A stretch of 64,000 bases of DNA from Sphingobacterium yanglingense. Lineage in GTDB: Bacteria; Bacteroidota; Bacteroidia; Sphingobacteriales; Sphingobacteriaceae. Under the pieces are notes generated by a model, which worked only from the letters and a program-made list of their open reading frames with translations, did not search any database and was not told the origin of the DNA. The position numbers and the translations under genes were made by a program. This document shows positions 15,623-24,895 of this stretch, piece after piece. The DNA lies in NCBI RefSeq assembly GCF_004363245.1, contig NZ_SNYV01000011.1, forward strand, positions 1,178,001 to 1,242,000, in the 5' to 3' direction. Position 1 is the stretch's first letter, and every line of letters begins with the position of its first letter.

Positions 15623-15725
15623 TCTCATGGAGTACTACTTCAAAAAGACTATTGTATAGATTTCCTCTCGTTAAGACTTTCGGAAATAGGACGAGAAGAA
15701 AGAAACGCGAACCTTAAGAAACAAA

Positions 15726-17033
15726 TTATAATGAAGCCCGTTCTGCCACCACACGACGTAGATCATCTGAGGCAGGCAGCTCAAAAACTTCAAGATGAAA
15801 ATATTTAATAGCAGCAAAGAGATGGTCAAATAAATCAGACGTTGTATCTTCAAAAAATGCCCACTGTGTCCCCTTAGTAAACATATATAACTCTAACGGT
15901 AAGCCATGCTCTGTAGGTGCTAGCTGACGGACCAAAAGCGTTAGCTCTTGGTGAATCCCAGGATTATTTCGCGCATAGGCCATTGCATAAGCACGAAATA
16001 ATCCAATATTGGTCATCCGTCGGCCATTGACCAACACACTGTCGTCCACACCTTCTTTTTTATTGAAGGCAGCTATCTCTCCTTCTCGTTTTTCAATATA
16101 GGATTTTAAAAGGGCAATTTTCTTGAGCTCTTCAATTTCCTCCAGAGTTACATAACGTATGGAAGAGATCTTAATATTAATCGGCCGCTTTATACGTCGA
16201 CCACCGCTCTCCTGCATACCTCTATAATTCTTGAACGAATCGCTGAGTAATGTATAGGTTGGAATAGTGACAATAGTTTTATCCCAATTTTGAATACGTA
16301 CATTATTCAAATTTATCTGCAGCACATCTCCATCTACTCCATATTTGGGCATCTCAATCCAATCCCCTACACGAACAGAATCATTGGCCGACACTTGTAT
16401 ACTCGCTACAAAACCTAGAATTGTATCTTTAAACACCAACATCAAGATTGCAGATGCAGCACCTAGGGACACTAAAAATGACCATGGGGATTCGCCCGTT
16501 AACAACGATACGACCAACATACCAACAATGAATATCAAAAAAATCTGTACGACCTGAAGATAACTATCAACAGGCTTGTCCTTAAACACCTTCGTACTCC
16601 GAAGAATATCCCTCATAGTACGCAATACACTATTGACCAATGCATAGACAGCAAGTATCATCAGAATCGCCAAAAAGGTACTCAAAGCACTACTGAATAC
16701 AGGAAAGCCCATAAATATAAAGGGGAATACCTGCTGCGCAATAAGGACTAGGATCAACCGGCTCAGATGAACCTGTACTCTATTATCGAGCAAACGGTCA
16801 TCCCAATCGGTATTTGTTTTTTTTATAAATCTGCTTGCCAAGGTATTGAATACATACCTTGTTATATAATCAACGATTGCTAAAAGTACACAGGCGAAAA
16901 AAAGTAATGCTCCAGAAGCTAATATATGATTGATCTGTTCCGCCAGTCCAAAGCTTTTGATCCAATCAAATGTCTGTTGGTAAATTGCACTGGTCGATTG
17001 TTCGCTAAAATTCAGTATCGTCGTTTCTTCCAT
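15726..17033 (-). CDS. Mechanosensitive channel of the MscS family, YbdG-like
   Basis: 435 aa from the ATG at 17033; the frame runs to a TTG at 17072, but the added residues are basic and unlikely. Five hydrophobic helices occupy ~30-200. The pore-lining glycine/alanine-rich helix is LVSLGAASAILMLVFKDT, followed by the beta domain VRVGDWIEMPKYGVDGDVLQ and VTIPTYTLLSDSFKNYRG. The insertion in the cytoplasmic domain (GGRRIKRPINI onward) and the length match the YbdG miniconductance branch rather than MscS proper (~286 aa). It gates on membrane tension during osmotic downshock. It is a single gene with its own terminator. Confidence 0.92.
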   Translation of the reverse strand: MEETTILNFSEQSTSAIYQQTFDWIKSFGLAEQINHILASGALLFFACVLLAIVDYITRYVFNTLASRFIKKTNTDWDDRLLDNRVQVHLSRLILVLIAQQVFPFIFMGFPVFSSALSTFLAILMILAVYALVNSVLRTMRDILRSTKVFKDKPVDSYLQVVQIFLIFIVGMLVVSLLTGESPWSFLVSLGAASAILMLVFKDTILGFVASIQVSANDSVRVGDWIEMPKYGVDGDVLQINLNNVRIQNWDKTIVTIPTYTLLSDSFKNYRGMQESGGRRIKRPINIKISSIRYVTLEEIEELKKIALLKSYIEKREGEIAAFNKKEGVDDSVLVNGRRMTNIGLFRAYAMAYARNNPGIHQELTLLVRQLAPTEHGLPLELYMFTKGTQWAFFEDTTSDLFDHLFAAIKYFHLEVFELPASDDLRRVVAERASL

Positions 17034-17285
17034 ATTCTTTTTACGTTTCTTTCTATAAAGCAGATACCACAAAAATCTTCCTTATTCGAATTGGGTTCTC
17101 CTAAAATAGGTAGTACTGATTGATCAAGACCCTCCCCAATTTCAAAAAAATGGTAGCTCCATCAATACAGTCAATCGACTAATATAACATAAATATGCGG
17201 GCATTCCCTTAATAAAAATATCAGGAGATCAGTTTGACTTTCCTAAAGCAGAAGAATAGGTAGATGTAGCCCGTTAGCAATAATT

Positions 17286-18041
17286 TTATTTTTTGTAAAT
17301 GAAATATATCCCTTTGTCTCCATTCAATGCTTCCGTATTGGCTAAAGTCAATATCATAGCTTGATTTTTGGAGAACGCAGTTGGCACTTCAAAAAGCTTG
17401 GCTTCAAAATTATATCCATTTTCCTTATTACTTGTTTCTGTTTTAAAATCAATTGCTCCGTCTGGCAGGTTCAATCTAAGATAGGCTATACCATCCCAAT
17501 ACCATTTTGGCTTATATCTAGGATCTGTAGAACCGTAAATATCGAGCGGATTAAGTATACTCCAGTTAAAATGATTTCGTTTGAAATGAACTACTCTTAG
17601 CCTGTCATCTGAGTCATCCCAATCCGCATCCTCTACTTGAAGCTTATCTTTTAGAAATATTCCTCCACTAGGTGGTTGTTGGTTTTCAGAAAGACGCTTT
17701 ATGGTATTTCCTTCAAAATCTATTTGTAACCAAGAGGACACGCTATAAAGGACATTCTCGCTTGCATTAGCAATAGATAAATACCATATACTATTGCCTT
17801 CTGGATCTAGATAAATAGCATCTTCATCTACTTTATTTCCCAACAATAGACAGGGCACATAGTCCAAATCGGCACTCGTCAGTCTTTTTATGATATATGG
17901 TCCGCTCTTTCTAATCTGAGACAGATAGCGATAGTTTTGATAAAAAATCTTATTACTACCCTGAGGATATACATACCACATAATCAATGAAACAGTAAAA
18001 AGTAGAAATAGTAAAATAATCTGTTTAATCTTGAGTTGCAT
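17286..18041 (-). CDS. Membrane-anchored protein of unknown function
   Basis: 251 aa. A single hydrophobic segment at ~7-26 (IILLFLLFTVSLIMWYVYP) anchors or exports it. The rest is a polar, beta-rich domain with many aromatic residues (YLDPEGNSIWYLSIANASEN, PKWYWDGIAYLRLNLPDG). I recognise no family or catalytic motif. It is monocistronic, divergent from the small PLDc_N-like gene. It reads as a normal coding sequence with no disruption. Confidence 0.65.
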   Translation of the reverse strand: MQLKIKQIILLFLLFTVSLIMWYVYPQGSNKIFYQNYRYLSQIRKSGPYIIKRLTSADLDYVPCLLLGNKVDEDAIYLDPEGNSIWYLSIANASENVLYSVSSWLQIDFEGNTIKRLSENQQPPSGGIFLKDKLQVEDADWDDSDDRLRVVHFKRNHFNWSILNPLDIYGSTDPRYKPKWYWDGIAYLRLNLPDGAIDFKTETSNKENGYNFEAKLFEVPTAFSKNQAMILTLANTEALNGDKGIYFIYKK

Positions 18042-18267
18042 CTAATTTGTAAATATTATAAGTATCCATTTTACTTATCTATACACAAAAGCTTTAAAAT
18101 GTTACCCTAGCTTTCAGGTTTTAACGCACAACTCGCAAAATGAGATCTCAAATCAACAAGGCCTACGCCTGCTTTACGGTTTCCCATATTTTGCGGAATA
18201 CTTAAATCTTATCTTTGACAGATTGAAAAACTGAATATCATACGTTAATAATATATACTTGCCATTT

Positions 18268-18495
18268 ATGGAGAATATAGAGCTCTTGACCCTAATAGTT
18301 CTGCTATTTGCTATTTTTGTTTATACGCTGTACCATGCGGTAAACAATCCTAAACTATATAGCCACGAACGATTATTCTGGGTATTAATTATTCTTCTGA
18401 CGACATTTTTTGGATGGATCGCTTATTGGAGAATAGGTAAAAATGGCAGTAGCAGATCACAGATTCTTCTAAACAAAAGAGCCGATTACCCTTAG
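18268..18495 (+). CDS. Small PLDc_N-like membrane protein
   Basis: 75 aa from the ATG at 18268; a TTG at 18259 is in frame but less likely. There are two membrane helices: LTLIVLLFAIFVYTLYHAV, and LFWVLIILLTTFFGWIAYW ending in RIG. The second matches the WxxxxxxxxxxG..xYxxxG pattern of the phospholipase D N-terminal (PLDc_N) domain found in many short Bacteroidota proteins. It has no phosphodiesterase motif. The stop codon sits inside the stem of the hairpin that terminates the opposite SusD gene. Its function is unknown. Confidence 0.65.
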   Translation: MENIELLTLIVLLFAIFVYTLYHAVNNPKLYSHERLFWVLIILLTTFFGWIAYWRIGKNGSSRSQILLNKRADYP

Positions 18496-18505
18496 TAATC
18501 GGCTC
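18479..18505 (-). terminator. Intrinsic terminator of the first SusC/SusD operon
   Basis: GAGCCGATTAC and GTAATCGGCTC form a perfect 11-bp stem with a 5-nt loop. On the minus strand it is followed by TTTTGTTT, and it begins 8 nt after the SusD stop. It overlaps the 3' end of the convergent small gene. Confidence 0.85.
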
Positions 18506-18512
18506 AAAAAAA

Positions 18513-20060
18513 CTAATTGTTTCTGTTCCACCATACCCTTGTACTGACAACATCGTCCCCCTGTCGCTCAAGAGCTTCTCTATATTTTGTTCTATTCGTA
18601 CTCTGTTCCTTTAGCGGATAAATAAAGCGGCTAGGAATCCCATCTCCTACCTCGGGCAGGAACGGGTAAGACACCTGAGTTCCTTTGACTACGCCAGACC
18701 ATACAACATCTCCCTTTTTAACTAAAAACAGCGGATACCCCGTTCGACGGATCTCTGACCACCCCTCTATTCCTTGGTTAAACAAGGCTAGATATTTTTG
18801 GCTTAATACATTCTCTTTATTAGCGATGGGCAGTAAACTCAAATAACTGTCGATATCATTCTGATCAACCTGCCATTTTTCCAAAGACGCACGCACACCT
18901 TTTTTGTATGTCTGGTCATCCCATCCTTTTATTTCTGAGATCAGAAACTGTACCTCTGCATATTCCATTAAAACTTCACCATAGTTAGCCGCATTTATAA
19001 CCGTACCAGGGAGTGACACAGAATCTACAGGAAATAAATCCGCTGCCGCCAACGGTAATCCATAAGGTTGACCAAAGTACACACCTTTACTATTCGGCTT
19101 CGCAAACACTTTCAGACGGGGATCTACAATACCAAAAGGTCCTCTATCTCCCTTCAATACATCCACAATAACATGTGAAATAGCAAAATCTTTTCTATTG
19201 GCCGTAACCGTCGCCTGATAGAGCGGAGCTTCATTCGGAGAGGAATTCGAATATTTAAACACCGCATTGTCCGCGTTAGATTCAAAAACACCCTTTTGCA
19301 AAGCGTCATTTATATGCTCCGCAGCTAATCCTGGCAATTTATGCGCAACACGATTAGCCAATCGCAATCTCAGGCTATTCGCAAATTTGGCCCATTTCAG
19401 ATTGTTGCCATCATATATAATATCCGAATTCTTAAAAGTCTGTAATTCTTTATACTTGAGCAATGTATCCGCCGACTGTTTTAACTCATTTAGAATATCG
19501 GTGTATATTTTCTCCTGCGGAGCATACTTTGGAGTAAGATTATCCGGGTTCTGTTGTAATGCTTCAAAATCAGGATCCTTACTGCCATAAGATTGATAAG
19601 GGATATCCCCGAATACATCCGTTAGATTGTGAAAAGCGTACGATTTCAATATTCGGGCTATTGCTATCTGATTAGCATTCGTACCTACTCCACCCGTAGT
19701 CACCCATTCTTTCGTTCGTTCGTCCACATTCAACTTTATAATCTCATTGAGGTTATTCAATGCTCGATTTACCCCAGTCCAAAATGCATCCGAATAATTT
19801 ACAGGTATCATATAACGCGATTGGTCGGTATAGATATTCTGACTAAAATACTGCGCATACAACTGCGCTCCGCGAAGATTCAGATCGGGATTCCTGACCG
19901 TATTTATCAAAAGCCGTTCACCACCAACCAGCAAACTTGACGTGCTTACGGCAGCCGGCTTATTAGGATCCGTATTGATTTCTTCAAAAACGCGATCCGA
20001 GCAACCTGCAAACTGTAAAGTTGCCAACAACAATCCTATTATATATTTATATCCTTTCAT
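18513..20060 (-). CDS. SusD-like lipoprotein (SusD_2 subfamily)
   Basis: 515 aa. Lipoprotein signal LLATLQFAGC, then the SusD_2-type opening VFEEINTDPNKPAAVSTSSL. The TPR-like core has the LYAQYFSQNIY and AFHNLTDVFGDIPYQSYGS blocks and a late LFNQGIEGWSEIRRTGYP motif typical of the family. It forms the lid of a SusC transporter at the cell surface and helps bind the ligand. It starts 6 nt after the SusC stop. No degradative enzyme is in this operon, so the ligand is unknown; SusD_2/SusC pairs of this type have been linked to peptide as well as glycan uptake. Confidence 0.92.
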   Translation of the reverse strand: MKGYKYIIGLLLATLQFAGCSDRVFEEINTDPNKPAAVSTSSLLVGGERLLINTVRNPDLNLRGAQLYAQYFSQNIYTDQSRYMIPVNYSDAFWTGVNRALNNLNEIIKLNVDERTKEWVTTGGVGTNANQIAIARILKSYAFHNLTDVFGDIPYQSYGSKDPDFEALQQNPDNLTPKYAPQEKIYTDILNELKQSADTLLKYKELQTFKNSDIIYDGNNLKWAKFANSLRLRLANRVAHKLPGLAAEHINDALQKGVFESNADNAVFKYSNSSPNEAPLYQATVTANRKDFAISHVIVDVLKGDRGPFGIVDPRLKVFAKPNSKGVYFGQPYGLPLAAADLFPVDSVSLPGTVINAANYGEVLMEYAEVQFLISEIKGWDDQTYKKGVRASLEKWQVDQNDIDSYLSLLPIANKENVLSQKYLALFNQGIEGWSEIRRTGYPLFLVKKGDVVWSGVVKGTQVSYPFLPEVGDGIPSRFIYPLKEQSTNRTKYREALERQGDDVVSTRVWWNRNN

Positions 20061-20066
20061 CTTACT

Positions 20067-23000
20067 CTAAAATTTAACGTTTATATTAAAACCATAAGTT
20101 ACCGGAGTAGGAATATTTCCCCCTTCTATCCCCTGCACATTCCCTCCACTGGAAGTAAATTCTGGGTCGATATATTTGCTTTTTGTATAGATGTTCCAAA
20201 GATTACGGCCATACAGAGATATCCCCAAATCCCTCACCGCTTTCGCTTTATTGATTTTGAAGTTGTAGCCAAGTGTCACCTCACGTAATTTGACGAAAGT
20301 AGCATCAAAGATGGAGAATGCTGTAGGACCATTGTATTCATTCCTCGCCCACTGCTGTGCCGTAACCCGGGTATCGTTCTCCTTTACATTACTAACCGTA
20401 TAAGTTCCGTCTGAATTGAAATTAACATCAGCTTTTACCCCATCCAACACTACCCCCGTCTCCCGGATATTATTTGCAGCCGTCTTGTCCAATATTCCTG
20501 CATACATCCCTACTTTATACGTTTGCGAGAAGAAGCTTCCTCCAACCCTGCCATCAATTAAAAAACCTAGATTAAAACCTTTGTATCGAAATTGGTTCTG
20601 AAAGCCAAAAATATACTTTGGCAAAACGGAGCCTAGTGGCGTTAATTGAGAAGTCTTCATATACAGTCCATCTTTATCCAATACTTTACGTCCGTCGTCT
20701 GTATATACGAAATCATACCCTAAGAACTGACCATAAGTTTCTCCTTCTCGCGCTACTAGATTAACCAATGCATCACTTAGGGTCAACGTATTGACCATAT
20801 CATCGATTTCCACAATTTTATTTTGGTTTCTAGACCAATTCAACATTGTATTCCATTCAAAACCGCTCCGTTTGATAGGTGTTCCTGTCAATGTGACCTC
20901 AATTCCTTTATTATTGATCTTACCGGCATTGAGAACTTTGGTCTCATAACCAAAAGAAGAAGAAACCGGAACAGCAAGTATTTGGTTTCGCGAATCATTA
21001 TTATAATAGGTTACATCCACTCCCAAGCGATTACGGAATAACTGCAACTGGACACCCGTCTCCCACGAGCTCGTCATCTCCGGCTTTAAAAATTCATTAT
21101 TCAATTTTTGAGACAAACTATTGGCAGGTCTGCCATCAAATGCTTGCTCTACGTCATATGTTTTGGCCAATTGATAAGGTTCTGTAGCGTTACCCACCTG
21201 AGCCCATCCCAATCTTACTTTTGCAAAAGAAAGCCAATCCAATTGCTTTAACCCCTCTAGCTGGCTCAATATAACACTTCCGGTCACCGAAGGATATAAG
21301 AAAGAGTTGTCTTTAATAGGTAGAGTCGAAGACCAATCATTCCGTACTGTTGCATCTAAGAATAGGTAATCTGCATAACCTAAAGATACACTACCATACA
21401 AAGAGGGCGTTCGCGTGTGGTAACGGAAATTATCGACCTTCACTGAAGACGCATTTTTTAAATTATAATAGTTAGGTACGACCAGACCTCCCTGCGTGAT
21501 TGCATAATCTACTTTTCGTTTTTGATCCCTCAGATTGGCACCTGCATTAGCGATCAAAGACCAATTGTTCCATCTTTTATTTGCTGTTGCCAAAAATTCA
21601 TAATTATACTCATTCAATGTATTGGCCGATTCTTCGTACTGAGAGGTACTTCTAGAGTACACAGCTATCCTATCTTGAGATCTGAAATTATAGATATCAC
21701 CATGTGCTTTTGCATTCAGCGTTAACCAATCATTGACCTCATATTGTAATCCTACATTACCATAAAACCGATCTCGTTGCTCCTCTAAATAACTCTCGTA
21801 AGCTGACCAAAATGGATTATCGATAAAACGTGTCGCTTTTCCAGCAGGTGTATTTTGCCATCCCGTTCTGTTCCACGCTTTTGGGGTACCATCGGCGCGC
21901 TTATAGTCTTCCAATAGTTTATAATCAACCTGTACCGCCCCCCATTGAAATGCCTCCAACATGATATTTCTATTCGAAGCACCTGACCAAGGTTTACCAA
22001 CAGAGCTGTTCCTTACATAGTTTAAGTTTGAAGTAATACGAAGTTTACCAAATTGCGTTCCACCAGAGAAATTCAGCGTGTTCCTATTCAACGTCGCATT
22101 GGGGACCGTACCACGGACATTTCGATTGGTATAGGAGAATCTATAACTTGTATTTTCGCTAGTCCCTGCTATTGCCAAGTTATTGGTATTTGACAATCCT
22201 GTTCTGAAGAAATAGTTTACATCGTGCTTCGGGTATACCCAAGGAGTAGTTTTCAGATAAGCAGCTTCATCTTCAGGATCTAATCCGTACCATTGCAATA
22301 CTTCCCGTCCATCTAAACGAGGTCCCCAACTTTCATCCGAAGCATAATCTACTATCTGATAGTCCTTTCCATTGATTTCTTGCGTTTTAAAATCCGTAGA
22401 ATAGCCCTGTCCATATAGTTTCTGTCTCTTAGGCAAACGCACCACATTTTCAAATTCCAGTCCCGTATTCACAGAAATATCTACGCGCTCTCCTTTAGCT
22501 GCTTTTTTAGTAGTAATTAGAATCACTCCGTTGGCAGCTCTCGAACCATACAATGCCGCAGCTGTCGGCCCCTTCAAAACCGTTACACTCGCAATATCAT
22601 CTGGATTAATGTCTTGGATCAGGTTTCCTACATCCTTTCCTGCACTACCATTGATAGTCGATGTCGTATTCAGATCACTATTATCAATAGGTGTACCATC
22701 AATGACATAAAGTGGCTGATTATTTCCAGCGATAGAGTTGATCCCTCGTAAGAGTACACGAGAGGAACCTCCCATATTACCACCAGAAGAAATTACCTGA
22801 AGACCGGCAACTTTACCAGAAAGAGCACTAACGGCATTCGTAGGCCTTGTCTGTAATTCTGTACCTTTCACTTCTTGTACAGCGTACCCCAAGGCTTTCT
22901 TCTCCCGAGATATTCCCAAGGCCGTGACTACCACCTCATTCAGTTGCTCCGATGCAGGAATCAACGTAACCAACAAATCTCCTGAAAGGGAAAATCCCTG

Positions 23001-23252
23001 TAGAGTTTGTTCTTCATATCCTATATAACTAACACTAACACGTGGTTGATCTGCCTTGATACTCAATAAAAATCGTCCATCGGCATCGGTTTGCGTTTTG
23101 ACGAGTGTAGCGAGATCCGTAACTGTGGCTCCCGCGATAGCCTGCCCCTCTTGGTTAACAACTCTTCCGACAAGGGAAGATTGGGCATAGATTTTTCCTG
23201 TCCCCAGGGCAATAGTCGCCCAGACGAGGCTTATATGTAAAGCTCTGTTCAT
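20067..23252 (-). CDS. SusC-like TonB-dependent transporter
   Basis: 1061 aa. Signal peptide (~1-23), a carboxypeptidase-D-regulatory-like domain (~28-105, VGRVVNQEGQAIAGATV), the TonB-box region NEVVVTALGISREKKALGYA, the plug (ALSGKVAGLQV, then QPLYVIDGTPIDNS and TAAALYGSRAANGVILITTK) and a 22-strand barrel ending in YGFNINVKF. It lacks an STN domain, which fits the absence of a neighbouring FecI/FecR. It imports a TonB-energised substrate with the SusD encoded next. It is the first gene of a two-gene operon with a -7 box at 23386 and a terminator at 18479. Confidence 0.95.
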   Translation of the reverse strand: MNRALHISLVWATIALGTGKIYAQSSLVGRVVNQEGQAIAGATVTDLATLVKTQTDADGRFLLSIKADQPRVSVSYIGYEEQTLQGFSLSGDLLVTLIPASEQLNEVVVTALGISREKKALGYAVQEVKGTELQTRPTNAVSALSGKVAGLQVISSGGNMGGSSRVLLRGINSIAGNNQPLYVIDGTPIDNSDLNTTSTINGSAGKDVGNLIQDINPDDIASVTVLKGPTAAALYGSRAANGVILITTKKAAKGERVDISVNTGLEFENVVRLPKRQKLYGQGYSTDFKTQEINGKDYQIVDYASDESWGPRLDGREVLQWYGLDPEDEAAYLKTTPWVYPKHDVNYFFRTGLSNTNNLAIAGTSENTSYRFSYTNRNVRGTVPNATLNRNTLNFSGGTQFGKLRITSNLNYVRNSSVGKPWSGASNRNIMLEAFQWGAVQVDYKLLEDYKRADGTPKAWNRTGWQNTPAGKATRFIDNPFWSAYESYLEEQRDRFYGNVGLQYEVNDWLTLNAKAHGDIYNFRSQDRIAVYSRSTSQYEESANTLNEYNYEFLATANKRWNNWSLIANAGANLRDQKRKVDYAITQGGLVVPNYYNLKNASSVKVDNFRYHTRTPSLYGSVSLGYADYLFLDATVRNDWSSTLPIKDNSFLYPSVTGSVILSQLEGLKQLDWLSFAKVRLGWAQVGNATEPYQLAKTYDVEQAFDGRPANSLSQKLNNEFLKPEMTSSWETGVQLQLFRNRLGVDVTYYNNDSRNQILAVPVSSSFGYETKVLNAGKINNKGIEVTLTGTPIKRSGFEWNTMLNWSRNQNKIVEIDDMVNTLTLSDALVNLVAREGETYGQFLGYDFVYTDDGRKVLDKDGLYMKTSQLTPLGSVLPKYIFGFQNQFRYKGFNLGFLIDGRVGGSFFSQTYKVGMYAGILDKTAANNIRETGVVLDGVKADVNFNSDGTYTVSNVKENDTRVTAQQWARNEYNGPTAFSIFDATFVKLREVTLGYNFKINKAKAVRDLGISLYGRNLWNIYTKSKYIDPEFTSSGGNVQGIEGGNIPTPVTYGFNINVKF

Positions 23253-23385
23253 ATTAAAAACAATAATATTAATGGTTAAAAATTAACGGCTGATGTTTTT
23301 GGGAATAATCCGCGCTCCCTCTTGATTACCCCCTCAACACATTCGGAAAAAGAATTGCTGTATCATGTTTCATTATTTAAAAAAA

Positions 23386-23393
23386 CAAATATA
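23386..23393 (-). promoter_or_regulatory. -7 box for the first SusC/SusD operon
   Basis: On the minus strand TATATTTG matches the Bacteroidota -7 consensus TAnnTTTG exactly. It lies 133 nt before the SusC start and behind the upstream operon's terminator. No clear TTTG is found at the expected -33 spacing. Confidence 0.45.
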
Positions 23394-23463
23394 CATATAA
23401 TCCACCTAATTAGTAGTCTTTTAAACAAAAACAAAACAACTGATTGATAATCAATGAAAATAA

Positions 23464-23494
23464 AAAATGCAATCTCAAATTGAAATTGCATTTT
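23464..23494 (-). terminator. Terminator of the eight-gene sugar operon
   Basis: AAAATGCAAT and ATTGCATTTT form a perfect 10-bp stem with an 11-nt loop. On the minus strand it is followed by TTTATTTT, about 70 nt after the DUF3748 stop. It marks the end of the operon that begins at 36460. Confidence 0.75.
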
Positions 23495-23565
23495 ACTACT
23501 TTTATATATTTAAGAAAAAGTAAACCCCATCGACACGGACTTAACAACACTACTCCTATAGAGCC

Positions 23566-24873
23566 TCAATTAAGCATATCAACTAGTTTAATTTGAATAT
23601 ACTCAATCTCATTTTCGATGACAAATTGATTAAATGCCACCTTATCGTCTCTTCTCGAAAAAACCGGGGCTCCAACAACTTTTAAATCTGCAGGACTATT
23701 AGAGGTCAACTTATCAAGCTTTTTGGATGCTAAACTGAGTACATACACATTATTATCAGCAACAAATGTAACCTTGTCTCCCTTAGAACTGATATTTATT
23801 GGAGAAGAAATAGAAAAATCCAAGTCTGTCAAATAGGTAGTTTCCCCTGTCGTCACATTACATTGCACCACCTGATTACGCCCGTGATCATCTTTGGCTA
23901 ATGCATAAATAGTACTACCGTCAGGAGACGAACGTAGCCAGTGCCTTAAATCGGAAAGTCCCTTAGCTGTACGAGACAACCTCCGTTGCTTGATTCCTTT
24001 GGGTACCTGGGGACGTTCTCCTAATTTCCCAACAGCCATTGTATCATCCAAAATTGACTGAGGATCTATTCCTACGGTAAAAATCTCTGTTACAGTCTCT
24101 CCCTTATCGTTACGTGTATTTCCTTGAAAGGCTATTTCATATCTCCCCTTAATTTCCACCCAACATTCATCAAAAGCTTTAGAAATCTCATCCGATCCCC
24201 ACTTTGGTTCTCGTACCACATCGGTCACTACTGTGGCATACAGCTTTCCGTTATTGTTGCCTTTCCCTTCTGGCACTACTACTCCCCTTTCGTGAGGCAC
24301 CATCACTCCGACCACACGCAAATCAGGATCAACAAACTCATCGTTGTAAGTAAAACTAACTAACCTACCATCTGCACTCCAACAATGTGAATGCGTCCCC
24401 CCCCGTAGTGATCCGGCAGTATAAGGAGACACGATATCACGAGCATCCATGTGTATCCCTACCATAGGACTATCGGTATCTATCGCCAAGCCAAAACGTC
24501 TAGTCATATCATATGGCTTATTTTGATTAGCATCATACAGGCCATGAATAAACAACACCATATTTTCTTTGGGGCTAAAGGAGGCAGCTCCTACGCCCGG
24601 CCCATACTTTGTTTGATTATTAGTCTTGTAAAGGATTTTCTCTTCACCAGTCTTTATGTTAACCATTCCAATTGTTGAAGTCTCTCCAATTTTGGTATCA
24701 TCATTACGACCATCGAACACAATCCATTCATCATCCGGAGAGAATGCACCATTATGGTGTATTGTATGGCCGCTGGCCGTCCGTGTTAAGGTTGTAACCT
24801 TAAATTCATGCATACAGCTATAGAAACTAGAGGGTAAAAAACATATTAATAAATATCGGGACAACAAACTCAT
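23566..24873 (-). CDS. DUF3748 (YidR-like) beta-propeller lipoprotein
   Basis: 435 aa from the ATG at 24873, which gives a lipoprotein signal (SRYLLICFLPSSFYSC) and a 22-nt gap to the preceding gene; the longer frame to 24918 is not needed. The mature part repeats TolB-like propeller blades: HHNGAFSPDDEWIVFDGRND, AASFSPKENMVLFIHG, THSHCWSADGRLVSFTYND, LRSSPDGSTIYALAKDDHGR. The pattern matches DUF3748, the family of E. coli YidR. The fold resembles oligogalacturonate-lyase-type propellers, but I see no proof of activity. It is the last gene of the sugar operon. A role in binding or processing the substrate is inferred. Confidence 0.75.
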   Translation of the reverse strand: MSLLSRYLLICFLPSSFYSCMHEFKVTTLTRTASGHTIHHNGAFSPDDEWIVFDGRNDDTKIGETSTIGMVNIKTGEEKILYKTNNQTKYGPGVGAASFSPKENMVLFIHGLYDANQNKPYDMTRRFGLAIDTDSPMVGIHMDARDIVSPYTAGSLRGGTHSHCWSADGRLVSFTYNDEFVDPDLRVVGVMVPHERGVVVPEGKGNNNGKLYATVVTDVVREPKWGSDEISKAFDECWVEIKGRYEIAFQGNTRNDKGETVTEIFTVGIDPQSILDDTMAVGKLGERPQVPKGIKQRRLSRTAKGLSDLRHWLRSSPDGSTIYALAKDDHGRNQVVQCNVTTGETTYLTDLDFSISSPINISSKGDKVTFVADNNVYVLSLASKKLDKLTSNSPADLKVVGAPVFSRRDDKVAFNQFVIENEIEYIQIKLVDMLN

Positions 24874-24895
24874 TACATACTGTAATTGGGTGACT

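Larger units (their letters stand above)
15097..15725. other. 629-nt intergenic region with two hairpins
   Basis: No convincing coding frame; short frames here have no family features. It contains a 9-bp hairpin at 15319-15347 without a T-run and a terminator-like hairpin at 15594-15622 behind the channel gene. The promoter of the nucleotidyltransferase gene should lie near 15100-15250 on the minus strand, but I see no clear boxes. Confidence 0.5.
23253..23565. other. 313-nt intergenic region between two minus-strand operons
   Basis: It holds the terminator of the eight-gene operon (23464-23494) and the candidate promoter of the following SusC/SusD operon (23386). No coding frame is seen, and the remainder is AT-rich leader. 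Confidence 0.6.
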
